DNA of 11,064 nucleotides from Bacteroidales bacterium (GTDB taxonomy: Bacteria > Bacteroidota > Bacteroidia > Bacteroidales > JAGOPY01), in assembly GCA_030638325.1 (NCBI GenBank), contig DAOWEV010000012.1:1-11064 (forward strand), in the 5' to 3' direction. Below, piece by piece: positions 1 through 7,900 of the stretch (position 1 is the first letter of the stretch; every line of letters begins with the position of its first letter). A model generated the notes under the pieces. The model saw nothing but the letters and a program-made list of their open reading frames with translations. It was not told the DNA's origin and searched no databases. Both the position numbers and the translations under genes were made by a program.

Positions 1-198
1 AGCCGGGTAAGGCTTTGAATGAGGAGTCTGATGACAAGCCGCTTGAAGTATCAGGGGAGAAGCCGGAAGACAAGCCGGGTAAGGCTTTGAATGAGGAGTC
101 TGATGACAAGCCGCTTGAAGTATCAGAAGAAAAGCAGGAAGAAAAACAGGTTATTGCATTAATTGAGCAGGAATCTGAAAGCAGGAAACCAAAAAGTG
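1..198 (+). repeat. In-frame 72-bp (24-residue) tandem repeat in the DUF349 gene
   Basis: Bases 1-54 are identical to 73-126, giving a 72-bp period, or 24 residues, in frame. The unit runs GEKPEDKPGKAL then NEESDDKPLEVS. The first copy is cut by the window edge. After the second copy, bases 127-198 encode a decayed third unit that keeps the E-x-K-x-x-x-K...A-L...E pattern. The exact DNA identity suggests a recent duplication. More copies may lie upstream, outside the window. Confidence 0.9.
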
Positions 199-2132
199 GG
201 GATGAAAAAGCCACGGAATTACTGACAATAACAGATGTTGCTTCTGACACTGCTGAAGATGCCGTAACAGAGGAGGAGGAGCATGATTCACATATTGGTG
301 ATGATGATAAAATTGTTGAAGAGATCAATACAGCGGATACTGAAGTCGCAGAAGATCATGAAGATGAAGAAGACCTCAAAGATGAGGCAGAACTGCCTGA
401 AGATAAACCGGAATCCTATGACTCTTGTTCACGGGAAAAACTGGTAACGCTTATTGAAGAAGCCGTTACTTCTGATGACATTCCTGGCATTAAGACAAAA
501 ATAGCGTTGATAAAGGTTGCTTTTCTGAAGTCGGGTAAAGAAGAAGCTGACAAGAAATTAGAAGCATTCATTGAACAGGGGGGTAAGAAAGAGGAATATA
601 AAGCGGATGAGGATCCATTGAAAGCTAAATTTAACGAGGCTTTTAATGTCTACAAAAAAAAGAAAGCTAAATATAATGAAGCCCAGGAATTGCTCAAACT
701 GAAAAACCTGGATACCAAAAAGCAAATCCTGGGAGATATAAAAGAGCTAGTTAACTCTGAAGAATCGCTTAAGGCTACCTATGACAAGTTTAAAGAGTTG
801 CAAGGCAAATGGAAAGATGTGGGGATCGTGCCTGCCAATGAAATAAATAATTTATGGCAAAATTACCACTTCCTGGTCGAGAAGTTTGTTGATAAAGTTC
901 GTATCAGCAGGGAGTTGCGAGACCTCGACTTGAAGAAAAACATTGAGAAGAAAATTGCCTTATGCGAAAAAGCTGAGGAATTACTCCTGGAGAGTTCAAT
1001 TATCAAATCATTCAAACAATTACAGAAATACCATGAGAATTGGAAAGAGATAGGCCCTGTGCCATCTGATAAACGGGATGAAATCTGGGAAAGGTTTAAA
1101 GCAGCTACCGATAAGATCAATGAAAGAAGACGGGAACACTATGCCAAGCTTTCAGAACAACAGGAAAAAAACTATTTGGCAAAAACTGCATTATGTGAAA
1201 AGACTGAACAATTAGTTGCGGCCGAAGCCAAAACCATTAAAGAATGGCAACAGAAAACAGAGGAGATCAATGAACTTTTTAAGGTCTGGAAAAGCATCGG
1301 GCAAGCACCCAGAAAATTTAATGACGAAATTTGGGAAAGGTTCAGGGGTTATCTGAATACGTTTTTTGCGGAAAAAAAAGAATTTTTTGCCAGCCTTAAA
1401 AATGAACAACTTAATAATTATAATCTTAAACTGGATTTATGCCAACAGGCAGAAGCTATTAAGGACAGTAATGATTGGAAACAAACAACCAATGATCTGA
1501 TCAAGCTTCAGAAGGAGTGGAAAATGATCGGACCCGTACCCAGAAAGTATTCCGATAAAGTATGGGCACGATTCAGAGCTGCCTGTGATGATTTTTTCAA
1601 CAAGAAATCAGACTACTTTGCCAATGCAGAAAGCAGGGAAAAAGAAAACCTTGCTAAAAAGAAGGAATTGATCGAGCAGGTTGTTAAGTATAAGTTTGGT
1701 GAGCATAAAACTGAAAACCTGGAAATCCTGAAGGGGTTTCAAAGGGAATGGACGGAAATTGGTCATGTGCCCATCAAAGAAAAAGACAAGTTGCAAAATA
1801 CTTTCCGGGAAGCAATTAATGAACATTTGGATGAATTGAAGATTAGCTCTGCCGAGATAAAAACAGCAGATTATATCTCACGGATGGAATCTTTGAAAGA
1901 TAACGTCCATTCTGATAATTTTATCAGAAAGGAGATCAACTTCCTCACTAATAAGATAAAGAAATTGCGGGATGATATTATACTGTGGGAGAATAATGTT
2001 GGGTTTTTAGCCCATTCAAAAAAAGCAGATCTTTTGAAGGAAGAATTTGATAAAAAGATCAATAAATCCAAAGAAGATCTATCGCTTCTTGAGGTAAAAC
2101 TGAAGTATCTTTATAAGAGAATACGGCAGTAA
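1..2132 (+). CDS. DUF349-repeat protein, 5' end outside window
   Basis: The reading frame is open from base 3 to the TAA at 2130-2132. The TTG at 15 that could pass for a start is a leucine codon inside a repeat, so the true start lies upstream. Counting residues from that TTG, 1-60 are acidic and Lys/Pro-rich tandem repeats, 60-140 are very acidic and probably disordered, and the rest is mainly charged helix. Five DUF349 units are visible, each opening with a W-[KT]-x-[IV]-G-x-[VA]-P motif at about residues 266, 343, 425, 502 and 579. Most units follow with a W-x-[RN]-[FY] motif. The 77-82 residue spacing fits a string of helical-hairpin repeats. Residues ~640-700 look like a coiled coil. 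No signal peptide can be judged because the N-terminus is missing. DUF349 proteins are common in Bacteroidota, but I know of no established biochemical function and propose none. The family call is strong. Confidence 0.9.
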   Translation, partial: PGKALNEESDDKPLEVSGEKPEDKPGKALNEESDDKPLEVSEEKQEEKQVIALIEQESESRKPKSGDEKATELLTITDVASDTAEDAVTEEEEHDSHIGDDDKIVEEINTADTEVAEDHEDEEDLKDEAELPEDKPESYDSCSREKLVTLIEEAVTSDDIPGIKTKIALIKVAFLKSGKEEADKKLEAFIEQGGKKEEYKADEDPLKAKFNEAFNVYKKKKAKYNEAQELLKLKNLDTKKQILGDIKELVNSEESLKATYDKFKELQGKWKDVGIVPANEINNLWQNYHFLVEKFVDKVRISRELRDLDLKKNIEKKIALCEKAEELLLESSIIKSFKQLQKYHENWKEIGPVPSDKRDEIWERFKAATDKINERRREHYAKLSEQQEKNYLAKTALCEKTEQLVAAEAKTIKEWQQKTEEINELFKVWKSIGQAPRKFNDEIWERFRGYLNTFFAEKKEFFASLKNEQLNNYNLKLDLCQQAEAIKDSNDWKQTTNDLIKLQKEWKMIGPVPRKYSDKVWARFRAACDDFFNKKSDYFANAESREKENLAKKKELIEQVVKYKFGEHKTENLEILKGFQREWTEIGHVPIKEKDKLQNTFREAINEHLDELKISSAEIKTADYISRMESLKDNVHSDNFIRKEINFLTNKIKKLRDDIILWENNVGFLAHSKKADLLKEEFDKKINKSKEDLSLLEVKLKYLYKRIRQ

Positions 2133-2201
2133 TGGAAACTATGTTATTTCAAAACAAGTATTGAATTAAAACCACCTTTGGTGGGAATTAATTGACTGTT
2201 A

Positions 2202-2262
2202 CAGGTTGCAGGTTACAAGTTGCAAGTTGAGAACCTGCAACCTGCAACTTGTATCCTGCAAC
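2202..2262. repeat. Inverted heptamer repeats forming a 25-bp hairpin
   Basis: The left block is four 7-bp units (CAGGTTG, CAGGTTA, CAAGTTG, CAAGTTG; 2202-2229). The right block carries the same units in inverted orientation (CAACCTG, CAACTTG, TATCCTG, then CAAC; 2238-2262). Bases 2205-2229 pair with 2238-2262 at 23 of 25 positions around an 8-base loop (2230-2237). It lies between the DUF349 gene and aroC and ends 49 bases before the aroC ATG. No T-run follows on either strand, so it is not a standard intrinsic terminator. It may act as a structured leader or transcript 3' end, or may only be a by-product of repeat inversion. Confidence 0.85.
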
Positions 2263-2285
2263 AATAAAACAGACAACATGTTGGT

Positions 2286-2293
2286 TAGTTTTG
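2286..2293 (+). promoter_or_regulatory. Possible Bacteroidota -7 promoter element for aroC
   Basis: TAGTTTTG matches the Bacteroidota -7 consensus TAnnTTTG exactly. It lies 18 bases before the aroC ATG, which would give a leader of only about a dozen bases. No TTTG/TTG -33 element is seen at the usual distance, and a chance match in AT-rich DNA is quite possible. If real, the upstream hairpin would be outside the aroC transcript. Confidence 0.3.
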
Positions 2294-2311
2294 CGAATTA
2301 AGCGCCTATTT

Positions 2312-3397
2312 ATGTCTGGAAATACATTCGGCAGGCTATTTATATTGACAAGCTTCGGAGAATCGCACGGAAAAGCGATCGGTGGAATTATTGACGGTTG
2401 TCCTGCCGGTTTGAAAATTGATGTTCAAAAAATCCAGCAGGAGCTTGACAAGAGACGTCCGGGGCAATCCGAAGTGACCACTCCCAGGGATGAAGAAGAT
2501 AAGATCCAGATACTTTCCGGTATTTTTGAAGGACAGGCGACGGGTGCACCTATAGCTTTCATAGTTTACAATAAGGATCCAAGACCAGAAGATTATAACC
2601 ACTTAAAAAAGCTTTTCAGGCCTTCTCATGCCGATTTTACAGCATTTAAAAAGTATGGTATACGCGACTACCGGGGAGGCGGCAGGTGGTCGGGACGGGA
2701 AACTGTAGCTCGTGTAGCTGGTGGCGCTATTGCCAGAGAGCTGTTAAATCATGCCGGGATCACGGTGTCTGCTTTCACCTCACAGATTGGCCCTGTTAAA
2801 ATGAATATACCCGTAGAAGCTGTTGATACGACAGATGTTGAGAGGTCTCTTGTGAGATGTCCTGATCCGGATATTTCCGATCTTATGATACAATTGATCA
2901 ATAAGCTTAAGGCAGAAGGAGACACTACAGGTGGTGTAATCACCTGTATCGTTGAAAATGTACCTGCCGGCCTGGGAGAACCGGTATTTGATAAGTTGCA
3001 GGCCGACCTGGCCAAAGCCATGCTGAGTATCGGGTCTGTCAAGGGATTTGAGTATGGCTCCGGATTTGCGGGGACTACCATGAAAGGTTCTGAGCATAAT
3101 GATGTTTTTGTAAAAGAAGGTGACAAGATAAGAACAAAAACAAATTATTCGGGAGGTATACAGGGAGGTATATCCAATGCAGAAAAAATCGTATTTAATG
3201 TGGCATTCAAGCCGGTTTCCACCCTGGGGAAGGACCAGCAAACCATTGACCTCACAGGTGAAGCAGTTACTTTTAGTGGAAAAGGACGCCACGATGTGTG
3301 TATTGTGCCCCGGGCAGTGCCTGTTGTTGAAGCCATGGCCTGCCTTGTTCTTGCCGACCATTTCCTTCGGAATGAAATCGCCCGGATTGACTTGTGA
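2312..3397 (+). CDS. aroC: Chorismate synthase
   Basis: This cytoplasmic enzyme converts 5-enolpyruvylshikimate-3-phosphate to chorismate, the last step of the shikimate pathway, and needs reduced FMN. The 361-residue product is full length for the short bacterial form. Family signatures in order: GESHG (16-20, His19); the RPGQSE...TPRDEEDK segment (49-64) that binds phosphate and flavin; RPSHAD (103-108, His106); the RDYRGGGRWSGRET signature (118-131); a TKTNYSGGIQGGISN segment (275-289); and GRHD..IVPRAVP (325-337). His19 and His106 match the two conserved catalytic histidines. I chose ATG 2312 because MSGNTFGRLF matches the family N-terminus. An in-frame TTG at 2249 would add 21 unrelated residues and begin inside the hairpin. 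No Shine-Dalgarno sequence is evident. No other shikimate gene is nearby. The TGA stop lies inside the first unit of the heptamer array that follows. Confidence 0.97.
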   Translation: MSGNTFGRLFILTSFGESHGKAIGGIIDGCPAGLKIDVQKIQQELDKRRPGQSEVTTPRDEEDKIQILSGIFEGQATGAPIAFIVYNKDPRPEDYNHLKKLFRPSHADFTAFKKYGIRDYRGGGRWSGRETVARVAGGAIARELLNHAGITVSAFTSQIGPVKMNIPVEAVDTTDVERSLVRCPDPDISDLMIQLINKLKAEGDTTGGVITCIVENVPAGLGEPVFDKLQADLAKAMLSIGSVKGFEYGSGFAGTTMKGSEHNDVFVKEGDKIRTKTNYSGGIQGGISNAEKIVFNVAFKPVSTLGKDQQTIDLTGEAVTFSGKGRHDVCIVPRAVPVVEAMACLVLADHFLRNEIARIDL

Positions 3398-3485
3398 GTG
3401 GTGAGTGGTGAGTGGTGAATGGTGAGTGGTGAGTGGTGAGTGGTGAATGGTGAGTGGTGAGTGGGTGAATGGTGAGTAGTGAATG
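3394..3485 (+). repeat. GTGARTG heptamer array, 13 units
   Basis: Thirteen 7-bp units run without a break apart from one extra G at 3464. With A for GTGAGTG and B for GTGAATG, the order is AAAB AAAB AAB A'B, where A' is GTGAGTA. This hints at a 28-bp higher-order unit. The plus strand has no C at all. The array covers 88 of the 96 bases between the convergent aroC and ENPP-type genes. Its first unit contains the aroC TGA, and its last ends 8 bases from the other gene's stop codon. No intrinsic terminator is visible in this gap. Confidence 0.95.
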
Positions 3486-3493
3486 GATACTGG

Positions 3494-4726
3494 CTACTTT
3501 TTAACGACCATTCCGGAAACATTCTCCAGACTGCCGTCGACTTCTGCAGGGTCCAGGTCGAGGATATGAGCAATTAAAGGGTAAAGGTCAATATTATTGA
3601 AAGTATTGTGCGTATATTCCTTTTTAAAGGCAGGCCCCATTGCGTAAAAGATGGCATGCATATCGGTATTGTCGTTGTCAAAACCATGTGCGCCATATGA
3701 TGTGTAACTTCCCGGATCCCACCTGACACTCCAGGCACTGTCGGCTACAACGATGAAATCAAGCGTCCTGGGGTTGTTCCCATAATGAAGACGTTCGGGG
3801 ACATGATTATGTTCCCATGCCGAAATATGCGGGATATTTTTTAATACTGACCAGGCTTCATTGTAATTTTCCTGCTTAGCATCAAGGACGTAATTAGGAT
3901 CGTATCCCTGAATTTCATCAAACCAGTTCTCATCCAGGTATTCGCTCAGAATTATAACGCTATCGGGATATACAGGCCCCATCCCATGATCGGATGTGAC
4001 TATGATATTGACCTCATCAGCAATTGACAGTTTATTTAATTTTTTTATAAAAACACCAACAAGGCTGTCGAGATAAACCACTGATTGCATTACTTCCTTA
4101 CTTTCCGGGCCATAATGATGACCTATTGCATCCGGTTCGTGCATATACCAGAGTATCAGGTGCGGACGTTGTTTCTCAGGGAGTTGTAACCATGCAATCA
4201 CGCTGTCGATTCTTTGTTCAAAAGGAAAGTCATGGTCGTATTTTTTCCAGTAAGCAGGACGTATTCCCTGTACCGGTGTTTCCGACCCCACCCAGAAATA
4301 AGATCCTGAGATCACTCCCTGTTTTTCGGCTGTTACCCAGATTGGCTCTCCACCGTAGAAGTCAGGATTTTCAACCGAAGCCCTGTCCATAATTGAATAA
4401 TAAGCATCCATTTCCGGGGCATAAAAGCTATTCAGGACAATGCCATGATGGTCGGGATACAAGCCTGTTGCCATAGAATAATGGTTTGGAAATGTTTTGG
4501 ATGGAAAGCAAGGCTTCAGCGACCTGGCCTTAACCCCGTTTTCAGCAATTAAATCCAGGTTGGGAGTATCCCCCTTATTGGGATAATCCCAGCGGAAGCC
4601 ATCCAGGGATAACATTACTAAGTATGGCTGTTCTTTCTCCCTATCCGGCTGGCAGCAGGAATAGAGAAAAATTACTAATGAGAAAATCGCGATTGTGGTG
4701 ATAATAAACTTATTGGTTCTCGTCAT
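3494..4726 (-). CDS. ENPP-type nucleotide pyrophosphatase/phosphodiesterase, lipoprotein
   Basis: The product has 410 residues and belongs to the type I phosphodiesterase/nucleotide pyrophosphatase branch of the alkaline phosphatase superfamily. Members use two zinc ions and a threonine nucleophile to cleave phosphodiester or pyrophosphate bonds. All expected ligands are visible: Asp42 (LDGFRWDY), nucleophile Thr78 in KTFPNH, Asp199 and His203 (EPDAIGH), Asp246-His247 (TSDHGM) and His347 (GAHGFDN). A hydrophobic stretch (7-23) ends in a lipobox-like LYSC with Cys24, so export and lipid anchoring are likely. The substrate cannot be read from the sequence; nucleotides, nucleotide sugars or phospholipid head groups are all possible. 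It lies downstream of the Oar-like receptor on the same strand but behind a terminator, so it probably has its own promoter. The leader is A-rich with no Shine-Dalgarno sequence. Confidence 0.92.
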   Translation of the reverse strand: MTRTNKFIITTIAIFSLVIFLYSCCQPDREKEQPYLVMLSLDGFRWDYPNKGDTPNLDLIAENGVKARSLKPCFPSKTFPNHYSMATGLYPDHHGIVLNSFYAPEMDAYYSIMDRASVENPDFYGGEPIWVTAEKQGVISGSYFWVGSETPVQGIRPAYWKKYDHDFPFEQRIDSVIAWLQLPEKQRPHLILWYMHEPDAIGHHYGPESKEVMQSVVYLDSLVGVFIKKLNKLSIADEVNIIVTSDHGMGPVYPDSVIILSEYLDENWFDEIQGYDPNYVLDAKQENYNEAWSVLKNIPHISAWEHNHVPERLHYGNNPRTLDFIVVADSAWSVRWDPGSYTSYGAHGFDNDNTDMHAIFYAMGPAFKKEYTHNTFNNIDLYPLIAHILDLDPAEVDGSLENVSGMVVKK

Positions 4727-4730
4727 GATG

Positions 4731-4750
4731 TACGTTTTTGTATGTTTTTG
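4731..4750. repeat. 10-bp direct repeat in the ENPP-type gene leader
   Basis: TACGTTTTTG is followed directly by TATGTTTTTG, with 9 of 10 bases identical, immediately upstream of the minus-strand start codon at 4726. On the coding strand this reads as two CAAAAA-rich units. It may help translation, since A-rich leaders often stand in for Shine-Dalgarno sequences in Bacteroidota, or it may be chance. Confidence 0.5.
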
Positions 4751-4816
4751 GTAAAGCTAAGTAATGTGATACAAAATCCTGGCAAAAAAACGGTTTTATA
4801 CTCCTGTTTTTTTACC

Positions 4817-4849
4817 ACGAATTTAAACGAATTAGCGCAATTATACGAA
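4817..4849. repeat. Degenerate ACGAATT repeats, about 10-bp period
   Basis: ACGAATT occurs at 4817-4823 and 4827-4833, followed by a decayed GCAATT (4837-4842) and ACGAA (4845-4849). The spacing is close to 10 bp. It borders the terminator of the Oar-like receptor gene. It has a different period from the 7-bp arrays and looks eroded. Confidence 0.45.
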
Positions 4850-4883
4850 AAAAGCCGTAATCAATTGAATGATCACGGCTTTT
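4848..4883 (-). terminator. Intrinsic terminator of the Oar-like receptor gene
   Basis: Bases 4850-4862 and 4871-4883 form a 13-bp stem with one mismatch (AAAAGCCGT... / ...ACGGCTTTT) around an 8-base loop. On the minus strand the stem is followed by six T (4853-4848). It begins 17 bases after the receptor's stop codon. The position, GC core and T-run fit rho-independent termination, and it separates the receptor from the ENPP-type gene. Confidence 0.85.
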
Positions 4884-4900
4884 CAGTCATGTTATATTAA

Positions 4901-7900
4901 TTAATTACCAGGAGTTCCAAAAATATACCTGATACCAAATTGCATCCTCCATCTTGACGTAGGATCTGAAATATTCCAAATCTGTTCACGTTCTGCACTT
5001 CCTTTATAAATAAATTCCGGAGTTGTACCATCTGCTTCCATACCATTAACCCTGATCAATTCATAATTATCATTTGTTACATATCTGTGAACACCCCATT
5101 CCTTGTTCAGCAGGTTCATGAAGTTGAATATATCTAATGATAATTGTAAGGTATGTCTGGAGTTTCCAACATTCAAATAAAAATCCTGCAATATTCTCAC
5201 ATCAAAAAAGCTTTCAAAGGGCAGGCGGCCACCATTTCGTTCGGCATAACCACTTTTGTTAGCCTTTAGATAAGGATCGTTTTCAATAAACTTCTCCAAA
5301 GCATTCCATTGTTCATCGGCAGATACTTCAACCACCTCTCCATCCATGATATCAACCAGGTTGATCTCACTTCTGCTGCCCGGTATCCAGATCAGCGATT
5401 CGTCCTGGCTGTCTTCATAATTTATCACTCTGGAGTTGTCATAAGAGTATGAATAGCGATTACCTGAAATTCCATCATAGAATAAACTTATTCCGGTTGC
5501 AAAATGCTTTGCATATTCTTTCTTGTAACCTAAGAAAACCACAACCCTTGAACCCAGGTCAAAGTCTGAGTATGACAGATCGAGATGGTTACGTCCATTG
5601 ACATTTGGCACATATCTCCATTGCGATGAATTTTGCGACGAAAGTCCATCATTCAAAGCCATGGCCCTTCCGAATGTATAGGATACTGAACCCTGGAAGC
5701 CGTTATCGAATGATTTCTGGACCTGGGCAGTAAGGTTATATGTGTAACCATCATTAGTGTTATCTCCTACCATGATGCGGGTGTACCGGTCTTCTTCAAC
5801 CGGGTCTCCTGAGTAAATGGGCCTGTTATCGGGGCCACCTGTCAGGTTCTTGTCGGAAGGTGCAACATTATAGTTATAATATATTATATTATTGATGGTC
5901 TTTGTAAAGATTCCCTCTAAAGTACCTACCATTCCCCAGGGTAACTTCTGATCAACTGCCAGGCTGGCTCTCAGGATTTGCGGGAATTTAAAATCTTCAA
6001 CAAAGAGGTCCATTTGTCCTGCAGGCTTAGGTTCTTCACCCGGGTTGAAATCAGTATAGGTATACTGGTTATTCCAATCCGACCTGAAATATATGGGGTC
6101 TCCCCAGGAACTTCTGTGGTAAACTCCACCTACAGTCATAGCATTGTTTGTATATGAACCACCCGGCCAAACCAGGGGCAAACGACTGGTAAACAAACCA
6201 ACACCACCGCGAACTTGTGTGGTTTGGTCGCCTGAAACATCCCAGTTAAACCCGATCCGTGGTGACCACATAAATTGTGACTTTGGCATTTTGCCTGATT
6301 GAGCGCCCGCCATATTGTAGTTTGCTCCGGAAACGGGATCATAAGTACCATCTATTTTGGGAACCACAGTATCGTTGAATCCGGGAGCTTCTGTCGGATC
6401 ATCCAGGAACATTGGAATATCCAGCCTGATTCCAACAGTTAGCTTAAATTTTTCGTTGGCCTGCCATTCATCCTGTGCATAAATACCAAACTGGAATACT
6501 TTAAATTCAGCAGCGGCAGCTGAACCATCTCCGGTAATATCATCAACAAGCGAATAATTCCTGTCATATTGATAAGCGGGAATTTCCCCGCCAGCCTCTC
6601 CAAGACCTGCCATCATGAAATCATCCACGGAGTTGTATTTATATTCCCCGAAATTTTTTCTCATAAAGAGATTGTAAGTGTTGTAGTATTCAAAGTTTAC
6701 CCCAACTGTAATTGTATGGGCTCCTTTATAAATATTAAAGTTATCATTGATGGTAAGGATATCCTGGTCTAATTTATTGGCTGTTGAGTAAGGTTCCGAC
6801 CCTAAGTATATGTCTGCCGAACCATCGTCAATAACTATAGTGGGGAAATTAGCTCCCAATGGATTGCGGTCATCCCTAACACCAGTAAACCCAATAACCA
6901 GGTTATTTGAGAAGTTGCTCCAGTGGCTTTTAAGTTCAAGAGCAGTTGAGTTAGTAATGCTGGGGAATGTACGTCCGCTGTTATAAAAATAAAGACGGCG
7001 GTTACTGGAAGTATATGGCTGAATTGCTTCATTCTTAACATAGCTGTGGCGCAACATCAATTTATGATTTTTACCAATATTCCAGTCTATGCGGGCAAGG
7101 ATCTTGATCCCCTTCAATTCATCAATAACATCTCCAAAGCCACCCGTGTTATATCCAAACCTGGAATTAACCATTTCGGATATTCCCTGAATGGTTTCCT
7201 TGTCAGAATCACCATCATATTCCTCTTCGAAATTATATGGTTGCGGTGTTTTACGATTCTGAAATTCAGTGTTCAGGAAAAAGAAAACTTTGTCTTTTAC
7301 CAATGGGCCACCAATGCTCAGCCCATAAATATAATCGTCAAACTCAGCAAGTTTTTCCCTTTCTGAATCAGGATCTTCTGTGTCTTTGACAATATCCCAG
7401 GGAGTTTTACCCGCCAATTTTTCATTTTGCATGAAGAAGTAGGCTGTACCGCCCCAGCTATTCGTTCCACGTTTGGTGACAGCATTGATACTGGCCCCGT
7501 TAAAACCGCTTTGACGAACATCATATGGAGCAATCTGTACCTGGAACTGCTCAATGGCATCGAGGCTAACGGCAGTTCCACCGGTCTGACCACCATTTGT
7601 ACCCGTTGCGGAAAGACCGAATACGTCGTTGTTCACTGCACCATCGATTGAGATGGCATTATACCGGTTATTGGCTCCGGCGATCGACATGCCGCCACCC
7701 GCTGTAGAAGTTGCCTGGGGTGTAAGTCTTACATAGTCGCTAAGGGTCCTGCCAAGTGTGGGCATTTGTTCAATTTCATTCCTGGTGACAACAGTCTCTG
7801 CGCCCGTACGGTTACCATCAAAAATATCATTTCTTACACCAATGATTTCAACCCCCGTAAGTTCTGTGGCAGTTTCACTTAGCTTAACGTTTGTTCTCAA

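Noticed and set aside
2132..2164. 10-codon frame whose ATG overlaps the DUF349 stop (TAATG)
   Set aside because: Too short, no recognisable features, and such overlaps occur by chance.
2172..2184. CCACC-TTT-GGTGG hairpin as terminator of the DUF349 gene
   Set aside because: Only a 5-bp stem, and the T-rich flank is on the opposite strand to the gene.
2249..2311. Upstream TTG start extending AroC by 21 residues
   Set aside because: The extra residues have no resemblance to the family and begin inside the hairpin repeat; the ATG at 2312 opens the conserved N-terminus.
3145..3573. 142-residue minus-strand reading frame crossing the heptamer array
   Set aside because: It exists because the antisense heptamers lack stop codons. 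It is a low-complexity His/Ser/Thr/Pro shadow of aroC and the array.
4727..4790. Promoter of the ENPP-type gene (TTTG...TAGCTTTA on the minus strand)
   Set aside because: Only about 12 bp separate the two elements, too short for the Bacteroidota -33/-7 spacing, and the -7 match is imperfect.
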